Positions 25,977 to 34,852 of a stretch of 64,000 bases of DNA are shown here, piece after piece (positions within the stretch are counted from its first letter, which is position 1; each line of letters begins with the position of its first letter). The stretch covers positions 992,001-1,056,000 of the forward strand of contig NZ_CP110001.1 in NCBI RefSeq assembly GCF_025947185.1, written 5' to 3'. The stretch comes from Flavobacterium sp. N2038. GTDB taxonomy: Bacteria; Bacteroidota; Bacteroidia; Flavobacteriales; Flavobacteriaceae. A program made the position numbers and the translations under genes. The notes below the pieces were generated by a model. The model made no database searches, had not been told where the DNA came from, and saw only the letters and a list, made by a program, of their open reading frames with translations.

Positions 25977-26741
25977 ATGAGTTCAGAAAATGCAAAAGGG
26001 AGTTTAGAAACTTCTTTTCAAAATACTATTGCAACCGTTGAGTTTGGTCATCCTGCGAGTAATTCTTTTCCGCGTCAGTTATTAGATCGCCTTACAGCAG
26101 AAATTAATTTGTTGAGCCGAAATGAAAATGTTTCGGTAATTATATTAAAAAGTGAAGGAGTCAGAGCCTTTTGTTCCGGTGCCTCTTTTGATGAACTTTT
26201 AGAAGTTGAAAATGTGGAGCAGGGAACAGAATTTTTCTCTGGTTTTGCTCATTTGCTCAATGCGATGCGCAATTGCAATAAATTGATTATTGGCCGTGTT
26301 CAGGGAAAAGCGGTTGGCGGCGGCGTTGGTATTATTGCTGCTTGCGATTATGTTTTTGCAACTCCCGAAAGCGATGTGAAATTGTCTGAACTGGCAATTG
26401 GGATTGGACCTTTTGTTATCGAACCTGCAGTTTCCCGAAAAATTGGTAAAACAGCAATGACCGAAATGACGCTTGCTGCGCATGAATGGAAATCGGCAGA
26501 ATGGGCTTTTCAAAAAGGACTTTTCTCGGTAGTTTGTGAATCTTTTAGTCTGGATCTTAAAATAGATAATTTCGCTCAAAAGTTAAGTTCGTATAATCCG
26601 GAAGCTTTGCTGGAAATGAAAAAGATTATTTGGGAGAATACTGAAAATTGGGAATCATTGCTTTTTGAGCGCGCTGCAATTACAGGAAAATTGGTTCTGT
26701 CTGACTTTAGCAGAAATGCATTAAAACAATTTAAAAAATAA
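25977..26741 (+). CDS. Enoyl-CoA hydratase/isomerase family protein
   Basis: The 254-residue protein has a crotonase fold. AFCSGASFDEL (oxyanion-hole loop) and VQGKAVGGGVGIIAACDYVFA are the conserved segments, and SELAIGIGPFVIEPAVSRKIG follows the fold. The ATG at 25977 (MSSENAKG) is preferred to a TTG 60 bases upstream that lies in a promoter-like region. Substrate is not evident; related proteins serve fatty-acid or amino-acid catabolism. It is followed by a dispersed AATTCC-type repeat and a small membrane gene. Confidence 0.92.
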   Translation: MSSENAKGSLETSFQNTIATVEFGHPASNSFPRQLLDRLTAEINLLSRNENVSVIILKSEGVRAFCSGASFDELLEVENVEQGTEFFSGFAHLLNAMRNCNKLIIGRVQGKAVGGGVGIIAACDYVFATPESDVKLSELAIGIGPFVIEPAVSRKIGKTAMTEMTLAAHEWKSAEWAFQKGLFSVVCESFSLDLKIDNFAQKLSSYNPEALLEMKKIIWENTENWESLLFERAAITGKLVLSDFSRNALKQFKK

Positions 26742-26745
26742 ACCA

Positions 26746-26860
26746 AAAGAAATTCCAAATAAAAAAATCAAAATTCCAATGGAGGACCAAATTATATTGG
26801 AATTTGGGATTTATCCCGAAGCCTCGGGATTGGAATTTACTTTCTAACAGTAAATTTCTG
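26746..26860. repeat. AATTCCAAAT-type inverted repeat region
   Basis: AAATTCCAAATAAAA, AAATTCCAATGG and its complement TTGGAATTTGGG occur on both sides of a CCCGAAGCCTCGGG hairpin. Similar sequences recur at 27545, 48815-48890 and 61460-61720, so this is a dispersed family of AT-rich palindromes. Confidence 0.6.
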
Positions 26861-26882
26861 TGTTAATTTAAATTTAGTAAAC

Positions 26883-27059
26883 ATGTATATCATTTCATTA
26901 CTACAAAAAGTCGATGTTGCCGAAAAACTTAAAAATGCGCCGGACAGCGGATATCAGATTGGTGTTGTCATTGGTTCTTTTATTCCTTTTGTCATTTTAG
27001 TAGGAATTGCCTACTGGATGTATAACCGTGCTAAAAAAAGAGATGAAAACGGTTATTAA
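26883..27059 (+). CDS. Small single-helix membrane protein
   Basis: A 58-residue protein, MYIISLLQKVDVAEKLKNAPDSGY followed by one TM (VVIGSFIPFVILVGIAYWMY) and a short tail NRAKKRDENGY. The amphipathic N-terminus and single helix resemble small accessory proteins of cytochrome or transport complexes, but no partner is visible. It lies 33 bases upstream of queD. The start codon is the only reasonable ATG. Confidence 0.6.
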   Translation: MYIISLLQKVDVAEKLKNAPDSGYQIGVVIGSFIPFVILVGIAYWMYNRAKKRDENGY

Positions 27060-27063
27060 TTTG

Positions 27064-27071
27064 TAAATTTG
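27064..27071 (+). promoter_or_regulatory. -7 promoter element for queD
   Basis: TAAATTTG fits TAnnTTTG and lies 21 bases before the start codon of queD, inside the gap after the small membrane gene. Confidence 0.5.
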
Positions 27072-27092
27072 CAAGCTTAAAATTAAGAATCG

Positions 27093-27545
27093 ATGAGTAA
27101 TATCAGAATTACAAAACAATTTAGTTTCGAAACCGGACATGCTTTGTACGGTTATGACGGAAAATGCAAGAATGTTCACGGCCACAGTTATAAATTGTCG
27201 GTAACCGTTATTGGTTCGCCAATTACTGACCGATCGAATGTGAAGTTTGGAATGGTAATTGACTTTTCTGACCTAAAGAAAATTGTAAAAGAAGAAATCG
27301 TCGATCAGTTTGATCATGCTACTGTTTTTAATCAGACAACACCGCATATTGAACTGGCAAATGAATTGAAAAATCGTGGCCATCATGTAATTTTGGTAGA
27401 TTATCAGCCAACAAGTGAAAATATGGTGGTAGATTTTGCAGAAAGAATTATTGGAAGACTTCCGGCTGGAATTTCTCTTTTTTCCCTTAAACTTCAGGAA
27501 ACAGAATCTTCATTTGCAGAATGGTACGCATCGGATAATATCTAA
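27093..27545 (+). CDS. queD: 6-carboxytetrahydropterin synthase (QueD/PTPS family)
   Basis: The 150-residue protein converts dihydroneopterin triphosphate to 6-carboxy-tetrahydropterin in queuosine synthesis. The zinc histidines are seen in FETGHALYG and VHGHSYKL, with the catalytic Cys in GKCKNVHGH. FDHATVFN and PTSENMVVDFAERI are the other family blocks. QueD is favoured over eukaryotic-type PTPS because of the bacterial context. It is followed by lpxH 88 bases later, across a leader with repeats. Confidence 0.92.
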   Translation: MSNIRITKQFSFETGHALYGYDGKCKNVHGHSYKLSVTVIGSPITDRSNVKFGMVIDFSDLKKIVKEEIVDQFDHATVFNQTTPHIELANELKNRGHHVILVDYQPTSENMVVDFAERIIGRLPAGISLFSLKLQETESSFAEWYASDNI

Positions 27546-27604
27546 AACTCCAATTTTTAAATTCCAAATCCCAAATTTTTGACTTCGCTCAGAGAGACAA
27601 AAGT

Positions 27605-27633
27605 CTAAAATTCTTAGAAATCTAAAACTCTAA
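27605..27633 (+). repeat. Short octamer-like array in the lpxH leader
   Basis: GTCTAAAA, TTCTTAGA, AATCTAAA and ACTCTAAA follow each other with an eight-base period and end at the lpxH start codon. It resembles the accC and uppP leader arrays but is shorter. Confidence 0.5.
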
Positions 27634-28377
27634 ATGAAAAAAATATATTTTGCTTCAGATCAGCATTTTGGTGCACCGACTCCAGAATTGAGTCTTCCGC
27701 GTGAGAAAAAATTCGTGGCCTGGTTAGATGAGGTTAAAGAAGATGCCGAAGCAATTTTTCTGTTGGGTGATTTATTTGATTTTTGGTTCGAATATAAAAC
27801 AGTTGTGCCAAAAGGTTTCGTACGTATTTTGGGCAAATTAGCAGAAATTCGCGATAGCGGAATTCCGATTTATTTTTTCGTTGGAAATCATGATTTATGG
27901 ATGAACGATTACTTTGAAACCGAATTGAATATTCCGGTTTATCATGATAATAAAGAATTTACTTTTAACGGAAAAACTTTTTTAATAGGTCATGGTGACG
28001 GAAAAGGCCCCGGCGATAAAGGGTATAAAAGAATGAAAAAGGTATTTACAAATCCTTTTTCAAAATGGCTTTTCCGTTGGCTTCATCCGGATGTTGGAGT
28101 AAGTTTAGCACAATATTTATCGGTCAAAAACAAACTGATTTCCGGAGACGAAGATGTTAAGTTTCTTGGAGAAGAAAATGAGTGGCTGGTTTTGTACGCC
28201 AAACGAAAACTGGAGACCAAGCATTACAATTATTTCATTTTTGGACACCGTCATTTACCAATGATTATTCCTGTGGGTGAAGATTCTAACTATGTGAATC
28301 TTGGCGATTGGATAGGTTATTTTACCTACGGTGTTTTTGATGGTGAAAAATTTGAACTTAAGAAATTCGAAAAATAA
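27634..28377 (+). CDS. lpxH: UDP-2,3-diacylglucosamine diphosphatase (LpxH family)
   Basis: The 247-residue metallophosphoesterase makes lipid X from UDP-2,3-diacylglucosamine in lipid A synthesis. Metal ligands and active-site motifs are visible: SDQHFG, GDLFDFW, GNHDLW, GHGDGKGPGDKGYKRMKK and GHRHLP. The DQH in place of the usual DxH is acceptable. Its stop at 28377 touches the stop end of the cytochrome gene on the other strand, with no bases between them. Confidence 0.94.
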   Translation: MKKIYFASDQHFGAPTPELSLPREKKFVAWLDEVKEDAEAIFLLGDLFDFWFEYKTVVPKGFVRILGKLAEIRDSGIPIYFFVGNHDLWMNDYFETELNIPVYHDNKEFTFNGKTFLIGHGDGKGPGDKGYKRMKKVFTNPFSKWLFRWLHPDVGVSLAQYLSVKNKLISGDEDVKFLGEENEWLVLYAKRKLETKHYNYFIFGHRHLPMIIPVGEDSNYVNLGDWIGYFTYGVFDGEKFELKKFEK

Positions 28378-29592
28378 TTACTTCTTTTTAGTATTCGCAT
28401 AGATCCCAATTTTATGCGTTCGCAGAGAATAACTTGTTACCGCCGCAGTATTTGATTGCTGAAAGTGTATAGCTTTCGAGTCTTGTTTTGGCATATGGCA
28501 TTCTACACAATTATTAGCCAACATTGATTTTGAAATTGTTTTTAGTGTTGTCGGAGTATGTTTGGCCGTCTGATGACAGCTCATGCAAATTTTAGAATAA
28601 GCAGCCATGTTTTGCGATGAATCCTGATGTGGATTATGGCAAGATGTACAATCCATAGTTTGACTTTGTTTAAAACATTTACTCTGAGAAAGTAATCCTA
28701 ATTGATTACCATGCACATCAAAATTCAGACTGTCTTTGGTGCCGGGATAGGCTCTAAAATAAGAGTTGAGACTTTCTCCTGGTTTGTACTGAAATCTTGA
28801 TTTTAATTTTGCCTGATCATTACCAGAATGACACAAAGCGCACGCATCTAGTTTTTGTTGTCTGTTTAGGTTTTTAAAGCCAATGATATTTTGAGCCTGT
28901 TTTAAATCAGGAAATTTTAAATGAGTCTGAACATGTTTTTTTGCCGGTCCGTGGCAACGCTCACAATCAATTCCGTAAACTAAAGTTTTCTTGTTCATAA
29001 AGTCTTCGACATCCATGGTTAGGAATGTAATACTGTCTGAACTTGTGGTAATAAATCTGCTGCCAATATTTGAACTATGGCAGGCAAAACATTCTTTATC
29101 TATTTTTCGTTCAAAATTTGGAATAGTAGCAGAATATCCGGGACTTGTTGCCCAACTGTGTATCGATTTGTAGTATGAAATTGGCAATTCGTATGGATAG
29201 TGGTTTTTCCAATAAGCACTGGTTTGCGCATGTTTAGTTCCAAAAATAACGTCAAACGGGTAAGCTTCAACTTCTTTTCCATTTTTATACAAAACCTGAT
29301 AAAGCGAATCATTACGCTCTTCCATTACTATTTTGATATCCTTGCCGTAAACAAAAGTATTTTTTCCATTTGTAAAATGACCTAAAATGTTCTCTTTTGT
29401 TGGTGGAGACGTGGCTTTAAAATGTGAAGTATGTAAAGTCGATTCGTATTGTTGTTGGTGACACTGAATGCAACTTTCAGAACCGGCATAATCGGTTCCG
29501 CGTGGATCAATGTATTCATCAGATTTGTTACTGCAATTGGTTAGGGAAATTGCGAGTACAAAAAGTGCAAGAATGAGGCAGCATTTTTTCAT
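28378..29592 (-). CDS. Seven-haem c-type cytochrome lipoprotein
   Basis: The 404-residue protein starts with a lipoprotein signal (MKKCCLILALFVLAISLTNC). Seven CxxCH haem sites are seen: CIQCH, CFACH, CERCH, CALCH, CTSCH, CMSCH and CVECH. It is expected on the periplasmic face, passing electrons. The arrangement resembles cytochrome c554- and tetrathionate-reductase-type modules, but no catalytic site is clear. It converges directly on lpxH with no gap. The gene stands alone, so the donor and acceptor are not visible in this window. Confidence 0.93.
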   Translation of the reverse strand: MKKCCLILALFVLAISLTNCSNKSDEYIDPRGTDYAGSESCIQCHQQQYESTLHTSHFKATSPPTKENILGHFTNGKNTFVYGKDIKIVMEERNDSLYQVLYKNGKEVEAYPFDVIFGTKHAQTSAYWKNHYPYELPISYYKSIHSWATSPGYSATIPNFERKIDKECFACHSSNIGSRFITTSSDSITFLTMDVEDFMNKKTLVYGIDCERCHGPAKKHVQTHLKFPDLKQAQNIIGFKNLNRQQKLDACALCHSGNDQAKLKSRFQYKPGESLNSYFRAYPGTKDSLNFDVHGNQLGLLSQSKCFKQSQTMDCTSCHNPHQDSSQNMAAYSKICMSCHQTAKHTPTTLKTISKSMLANNCVECHMPKQDSKAIHFQQSNTAAVTSYSLRTHKIGIYANTKKK

Positions 29593-29674
29593 TGCCGTAA
29601 ATATACTTTTTTTTGATTTGAATCAAAATATATTTAAATAATGAAAGATTACTGTTAAAATGTTTCGGATATCT

Positions 29675-30031
29675 TTAGTTTAATCCGGGACCGTAAACAT
29701 ATTCGTCTAATTCGATTTTAAATAAAGAACCTTCAACTAAGTCTTTAATCGATTTTAATTCCGTCATGTTAACCGCTAAATCTATAGAGGAACAAGGTGT
29801 TTTTAATAAAAATTTGTGGCAGGAATATTTTAATTCGCAGGCTTCGCAACAATTGTTTTCGATTAAACTATCTTCAATCAAATCGCAAAACATATTCAAT
29901 TCAGAAATGGTAAAATAAAAGCCTGTTTCCTTAAAAACCAATTGTACTTTGTCCAGAATGGTTTGATTGTTTTGTTTCCAGTAAAAGGCTATTCCAAAAT
30001 TATTGTGGTATATCTGTTCTATTTCTCTCAT
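29675..30031 (-). CDS. DUF6686-like protein, cysteine-containing copy
   Basis: The 118-residue protein is a paralogue of the gene at 30187-30543: both start M(R/K)(E/D)IEQIY(H/R)N(N/D)FGI(A/S)FYWK and end in Y(V/I)YG(P/S)G(L/M)N. It has four closely spaced cysteines (CCEAC and YSC), followed by KFLLKTPC, which could bind a metal. A -7 element TATATTTG lies at 30052-30059. The family name is from motif resemblance only. No function can be given. Confidence 0.8.
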   Translation of the reverse strand: MREIEQIYHNNFGIAFYWKQNNQTILDKVQLVFKETGFYFTISELNMFCDLIEDSLIENNCCEACELKYSCHKFLLKTPCSSIDLAVNMTELKSIKDLVEGSLFKIELDEYVYGPGLN

Positions 30032-30051
30032 TATAAATCCTTTTATTTGAA

Positions 30052-30059
30052 CAAATATA
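30052..30059 (-). promoter_or_regulatory. -7 promoter element for the cysteine-containing DUF6686-like gene
   Basis: TATATTTG on the minus strand matches TAnnTTTG and is 21 bases before the start codon. Confidence 0.55.
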
Positions 30060-30186
30060 AATATTATTTATATTAATTCTAAATAAAAAAATCATAAAAG
30101 TTTGAAAAATGTTTTCATTGAGCTTACACCTCCAGATGTCAAAAAAAGTTTGGATTTGTTGTGTATGTAAGAGAGGTAGAAATATT

Positions 30187-30543
30187 CTAGTTCATGCCAG
30201 AACCATAAATGTATTCGTTTAGGTTAAGTCGAAACAATGAACCATCGACCAGGTCTTTTATAGAATTTAATTCAATCGGTGATATTTCCAGATCAATGGC
30301 AACATAAGGTGTTTTTAATAAAAATTTATCAAATACACGTTTTACGCCGCTTGTATCATAATCATTTTGGTCTGTTACACAGTCTTCAATTAAATCGTGA
30401 AATTCATTTAATTCCTGAACTGAAAAATAAAATCCCATTTGTTTAAAAAGCAACTGAATTTTATCTGCTATGATTTCGTTGCCTTCTTTCCAATAGAATG
30501 AAATTCCAAAATCGTTTCGGTAGATTTGCTCGATGTCTTTCAT
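30187..30543 (-). CDS. DUF6686-like protein, cysteine-less copy
   Basis: This 118-residue paralogue has the same length and framework as its neighbour, but the cysteine region is replaced by NDYDTSGVKRVFDKF. Only seven residues precede the ATG at 30543 in the longest reading, and they would fall in the promoter, whose -7 is TATCTTTG at 30562-30569, so that start is rejected. The pair is separated by 155 bases and each has its own promoter. The function is unknown. Confidence 0.8.
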   Translation of the reverse strand: MKDIEQIYRNDFGISFYWKEGNEIIADKIQLLFKQMGFYFSVQELNEFHDLIEDCVTDQNDYDTSGVKRVFDKFLLKTPYVAIDLEISPIELNSIKDLVDGSLFRLNLNEYIYGSGMN

Positions 30544-30561
30544 GGCAATTTTTTTAGGCCA

Positions 30562-30569
30562 CAAAGATA
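30562..30569 (-). promoter_or_regulatory. -7 promoter element for the cysteine-less DUF6686-like gene
   Basis: TATCTTTG fits TAnnTTTG 18 bases upstream of the ATG at 30543, so a leader of about 11 bases is expected. Confidence 0.55.
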
Positions 30570-30717
30570 CATACTCTTTGTATTAATACTTGATTAAGAA
30601 AAGCATAAAAAAATGCTAAAAAATCTTGTTAATAATTTGATTTTTAGTTGTTTGCTTTTCTTTTTAGAAGCTCAGTTTTTTAATGAACTTATATCCTTTA
30701 ATGTGGTCTGATAAAAA

Positions 30718-31632
30718 TTATTTCAGCCAATATTTTAGGTAGGAAAGAAATTTTTTCTGCTGGTCAACAAATAAATAATGCGAGCAATTGTCTAAAAAAG
30801 CAAAATGTTTTTCTCCTGTTATAGCTTTCATAGAATTAATTTGTGCTGATGAAAAAATGCCGTCATCTTTGCCGTAAATTCCAAAAATAGGAACTCCCGA
30901 AGCTTTAATCTGTTTTAAAACAGGTCGGGTATCGATGTTGTTTTGCTTTTCATTTTGATAGAAAAGTAATGGTGCATTTTTGTTTCGGATATTGGTTTTA
31001 AAAAAAACACCTGATTCGTAATTATTATAAAACTTTTTTGAGTCTTCGGTTGGTTTTGGCATTTTAAAAAAGCCGTTTTCTCCCGCAAGTTCAAAGCAGC
31101 CTTTTCTATATTCGGCAGTGTTTTTATTCAGATTTTCGACAGTATTTATTTTCTTTAATTGTTCAGCATCACTGCTGTATTTCTTCTTCAAAGTGTCTAG
31201 AATATGGTCGTAAGTTTCCTGTTGTGAAAATAAAGCTCCGGCTAATACCAAAGCACTTACATTTTTTGGATACTTATTGGTGTAAAGTGTAGCGACTAAA
31301 CCTCCGAAGCTATGACTAAGTAAAACAGCTTTTTTTAAATGATATGTTTTATAAATAGAATTTAAATCCCGAAAAGCTTCTTCATAGGTAAACTTCGCAT
31401 TAGGATCTGTAGATCTTCCTTCACCTCTTCGATCGTATGCAATGACATAAAAACCTTGATTAGCCAGATTTTGAGCCGTTGTTCCTTCAAATAAAGTTGC
31501 GTTGCCGCTTGGACCTCCGTGAATAAAAATTAGAGCTTTATTCTTTTCGTTTCCGTATGTTTTGATATAAAGGTTTTGTCCGTTTGTGAAAAAGGATACT
31601 GCAAGTAACAAAGTTGTGAATAAAAACTTCAT
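30718..31632 (-). CDS. Secreted alpha/beta hydrolase
   Basis: The 304-residue protein has a signal peptide (MKFLFTTLLLAVSFFTNG) and an alpha/beta-hydrolase fold: HGGPSGN (oxyanion strand), LSHSFGG (nucleophile Ser), and the late GKDDGIF and NCSHYLF segments for Asp and His. The HGGP and DRRGEGRS signatures resemble prolyl iminopeptidase-type or ester hydrolases. It starts exactly where the MFS gene ends (31632/31633), so transcription is coupled. The substrate is not known. Confidence 0.86.
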   Translation of the reverse strand: MKFLFTTLLLAVSFFTNGQNLYIKTYGNEKNKALIFIHGGPSGNATLFEGTTAQNLANQGFYVIAYDRRGEGRSTDPNAKFTYEEAFRDLNSIYKTYHLKKAVLLSHSFGGLVATLYTNKYPKNVSALVLAGALFSQQETYDHILDTLKKKYSSDAEQLKKINTVENLNKNTAEYRKGCFELAGENGFFKMPKPTEDSKKFYNNYESGVFFKTNIRNKNAPLLFYQNEKQNNIDTRPVLKQIKASGVPIFGIYGKDDGIFSSAQINSMKAITGEKHFAFLDNCSHYLFVDQQKKFLSYLKYWLK

Positions 31633-32913
31633 CTATTCCTGATTATGATGATCATCCATATCTTTTTTAAGATCTAAATTTCTAAACGTAGGAGATATAA
31701 AACCAAAGCCTAAAACGGTCAAAAGTGTAATGCTTCCTCCAAAAACAACAGAAGTGACTGTTCCCATTAATTTGGCAGTTGCACCGCTTTCAAAAGCACC
31801 TAATTCATTAGAAGATCCAACAAAAATAGAGTTTACAGCACCAACACGTCCACGCATATGATCGGGAGTTTTAAGCTGTAAAATAGTCTGGCGAATTACT
31901 ACAGAAATTCCGTCTGATAAGCCGCTCAGGAATAAAGCAAAAACAGAAAGCCAGAACGACGTAGAAAGACCGAACAAGATAATAGATAATCCAAAAACAA
32001 ATATGGCGACTAAGAGTTTCTTTCCTGCATTTTTATATAAAGGGACATAAGCAGAAACAAGCATCGTAATAAAAGATCCTACAGCAGGAGCAGCTCTTAA
32101 GATACCAAAGCCTTCAGAACCAACTTTTAAAATGTCTTGAGCAAAAACGGGCAATAATGCCACCGCGCCTCCAAAAAGTACAGCAATCATGTCAAGGGAT
32201 AAGGCACCTAAAACAATTTGATTTCTAAAAACAAAAGTTAAACCTTCTGTAAGACTGTCTTTTATAGATTCTCCAATTTTTGGGTTTATGATTGGCTTTT
32301 TGCTTATTTGTGACAAGGCAATTAAGGAAAGAAGAGAGAACCCGAAAACCAGACACATTGACCAGTGAACGCCAATCCAGTTGATGGAGAATCCAGCTAC
32401 TGCCGGGCCCATCACAGCTGCAATCTGCCAAACCGAACTACTCCAGGTAGCTGCATTTGGATATGCTTTTTTAGGGATAATCAGAGATAGAAGTGAGAAA
32501 ATAGTTGGTCCTAAAAAAGCTCTTACCAATCCGCCCAGAAAAACTAAAGCATAGATTGAATATAAAACTACAGTTGGGGATAAATCACCAACAACTTTTG
32601 GCCAGGTCAATAAAAACAATCCAAAACTAATTACCGAAAAACCTAGTATACATTTTACCAGTAATCCTTTTTTTTCTCGTTGATCGACAATATGTCCTGC
32701 AAAAAGAGCCATTGAAACGGCCGGTATAACTTCCATTAAACCGATAATCCCTAGCGAAAGCGGATTTTTGGTTAAACTGTAAACTTGCCACTCAATTACG
32801 ATAAACTGCATAGCCCAGGCAAAAACCATGCAGAAACGCAGTAATAAAAACACGTTGAATTCTCTATAACGAAGTGCCTGATACGGATCTGGCTTGTTTG
32901 ATTTAGTTGTCAT
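31633..32913 (-). CDS. MFS transporter (MFS_3/EntS-like)
   Basis: The 426-residue membrane protein has about 12 TM segments and opens FNVFLLLRFCMVFAWAMQFIVIEWQVYSLT, then GHIVDQREKKGLLVKCILG, the MFS loop 2 motif. It is closest to the exporters related to EntS. It overlaps recJ at 32903 (11 bases) and adjoins the hydrolase, so recJ, this gene and the hydrolase are one operon. The cargo is unknown; an exporter is inferred from family resemblance. Confidence 0.88.
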   Translation of the reverse strand: MTTKSNKPDPYQALRYREFNVFLLLRFCMVFAWAMQFIVIEWQVYSLTKNPLSLGIIGLMEVIPAVSMALFAGHIVDQREKKGLLVKCILGFSVISFGLFLLTWPKVVGDLSPTVVLYSIYALVFLGGLVRAFLGPTIFSLLSLIIPKKAYPNAATWSSSVWQIAAVMGPAVAGFSINWIGVHWSMCLVFGFSLLSLIALSQISKKPIINPKIGESIKDSLTEGLTFVFRNQIVLGALSLDMIAVLFGGAVALLPVFAQDILKVGSEGFGILRAAPAVGSFITMLVSAYVPLYKNAGKKLLVAIFVFGLSIILFGLSTSFWLSVFALFLSGLSDGISVVIRQTILQLKTPDHMRGRVGAVNSIFVGSSNELGAFESGATAKLMGTVTSVVFGGSITLLTVLGFGFISPTFRNLDLKKDMDDHHNQE

Positions 32914-34603
32914 TTGTTCTAATGTCTTTCAGCATAAGCTGTGTTGAAATGTTTCCGTTCCATTCATTTTCAGCTATTGTATAAGCGAGCTGAAATGTAT
33001 TTTGATTTTTTGTAAGATCTATTTTTTTTCCAAGGCCAAAGCCAATGGCAGCAATTCCTTCAGAATTAGTTTGTTTTGCAAATAGTCGTAAATGTTCTTC
33101 TTCTGCACCTAAGGTTTTGGCATAACCGGTATCTTTTATATTTGTAGTCATAAAAACCGGCGTCATATTCTGTGGGCCAAAAGGTTCAAATTGTTTTAAA
33201 ATCCGAATGAGTTTTGGTGTAATTTCCGAGAAGTTTATCTCGGCATCAATCTCGATTTCCGGAGTTCGCATTTCCGGTAGAATAGTGGTTTCAACCTGTT
33301 TTTCAAAAGCGGCTTTAAAAGTGGGATAATTTTCAGCTTTTAAAGTCATTCCCGCAGCGTACATATGTCCTCCAAATTGTTCCAGATGTTCAGAACAGGC
33401 ATCTAGTGCATTGTAAACATCAAACCCTTTTACCGATCGGGCAGAGGCGGCGTATTTATCACCACTTTTGGTAAAAACCAAAGTCGGACGATAATAGGTT
33501 TCGATTAATCTTGAAGCCACAATCCCAATAACGCCTTTATGCCAGTCTTCCTGAAAAACAACGGTAGAAAAACGTTCCTGTTCGTTGTTTTCCAAAATCT
33601 GCTGAAAAGCTTCTTTGGTTATTTTTTTATCCAGATCTTTTCTGTCCGCATTGTATTGTTCAATTTCTGATGCGAATTGCTGCGCTTGTTCAAAATCAAA
33701 TTCAGTTAATAATTCAACGGCATGATTACCATGTTTGATTCTTCCTGCTGCATTAATTCGGGGAGAAATGATAAAAACAACATCTGTGATGTCTAAAACT
33801 TTCTTTTTTACCTGATGAACCAACGCTTTAATTCCGGGTCTTGGTTCGCTGTTAATGACCTTTAATCCAAAATAAGCTAAAACTCGATTTTCACCCGTAA
33901 TCGGAACAATATCGGCCGCAATTGCAGTGGCAACTAAATCCAGATACGGAACTAAGTCCTCAATTGTTTCATTTCGATTTCGGCCCAAAGCCTGAATTAG
34001 TTTAAAACCAACGCCACAGCCACATAACTCATCATATGGGTAAAAGCAGTCATCTCTTTTTGGGTCTAAAATGGCAACTGCATTTGGAAGGGATTCTCCG
34101 GGTCTGTGGTGATCGCAAACAATAAAATCAATATTTTTTGATTTTGCATATGCGATATGTTCAATTGATTTGATGCCACAGTCAAGCGCGATAATTAATG
34201 AAAATCCATTATCGTCGGCAAAATCAATTCCTTTATAAGAGATTCCGTAACCTTCATCATAACGATCCGGAATATAAGTAGCAATGTTCGGATAATGTGA
34301 TTTTAAATAGGAAGAAACCAAAGAAACCGCTGTTGTTCCGTCGACATCGTAATCGCCAAAAACCAAAATATTTTCCTGATTTGCAATAGCCACTTCAATT
34401 CGGTCAACGGCTTTATGCATATCTTTCATCAAATACGGATCATGTAGATGTTCTAATGAAGGGCGAAAGAAATTTTTTGCCTGATCAAAGGTTTCAATTC
34501 CACGCTGAATCAAAAGTGTTGCTACAAAATCTTCTACATTTAAGGCTTGTGCCAAATGTTTGATTTTATCTTCAGAAGGTTTTGGTTTTATGGTCCAACG
34601 CAT
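32903..34603 (-). CDS. recJ: Single-stranded-DNA-specific exonuclease RecJ
   Basis: RecJ degrades single-stranded DNA 5' to 3' in recombination and mismatch repair. The 566 residues contain the DHH motifs DYDVDGTTA, IALDCGIKS and DHHRPGESLP, the DHHA1 block (GGHMYAAGMTL) and the OB-like C-terminus. The length is normal. The start overlaps no other gene but is preceded by a heptamer array. The MFS transporter and hydrolase are its downstream partners in the operon. Confidence 0.95.
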   Translation of the reverse strand: MRWTIKPKPSEDKIKHLAQALNVEDFVATLLIQRGIETFDQAKNFFRPSLEHLHDPYLMKDMHKAVDRIEVAIANQENILVFGDYDVDGTTAVSLVSSYLKSHYPNIATYIPDRYDEGYGISYKGIDFADDNGFSLIIALDCGIKSIEHIAYAKSKNIDFIVCDHHRPGESLPNAVAILDPKRDDCFYPYDELCGCGVGFKLIQALGRNRNETIEDLVPYLDLVATAIAADIVPITGENRVLAYFGLKVINSEPRPGIKALVHQVKKKVLDITDVVFIISPRINAAGRIKHGNHAVELLTEFDFEQAQQFASEIEQYNADRKDLDKKITKEAFQQILENNEQERFSTVVFQEDWHKGVIGIVASRLIETYYRPTLVFTKSGDKYAASARSVKGFDVYNALDACSEHLEQFGGHMYAAGMTLKAENYPTFKAAFEKQVETTILPEMRTPEIEIDAEINFSEITPKLIRILKQFEPFGPQNMTPVFMTTNIKDTGYAKTLGAEEEHLRLFAKQTNSEGIAAIGFGLGKKIDLTKNQNTFQLAYTIAENEWNGNISTQLMLKDIRTNDN

Positions 34604-34609
34604 GGGTTG

Positions 34610-34650
34610 ATTTTAGATTTTAGAGTATAGATTTTAGATTGTAGAAATCG
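34610..34650. repeat. Heptamer array in the recJ leader
   Basis: ATTTTAG, ATTTTAG, AGTATAG, ATTTTAG and ATTGTAG run with a seven-base period directly upstream of the recJ start (minus strand). Confidence 0.6.
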
Positions 34651-34680
34651 GAAATCGTTTAATTTGATTGGTAATTTTTT

Positions 34681-34842
34681 TTGCCACAGATTAAAAAGAT
34701 TATAATGATTATTTTTTTGCCACGAATTGCACCAATTTCCACTAATTAAATTCGTGCTAATTTGTGCAATTCGTGGCAATCTTCATATTAATCTGCGTAA
34801 TCCTCTTAATCTGTGAATCCCGAAGCTATCGGGAGTGGCAGA
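34681..34842. repeat. Nested palindrome of the GCCACAGATTAA / GCCACGAATT family
   Basis: Outer GCCACAGATTAAAAAGATT pairs imperfectly with CTTAATCTGTG near 34805 and GGCA at 34836. Inner arms GCCACGAATTGCAC (34719-34732) and GTGCAATTCGTGGC (34764-34777) pair perfectly. A CCCGAAGCTATCGGG hairpin is inserted near the end. No gene is in this gap. Confidence 0.8.
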
Positions 34843-34852
34843 ATATTTTGTT

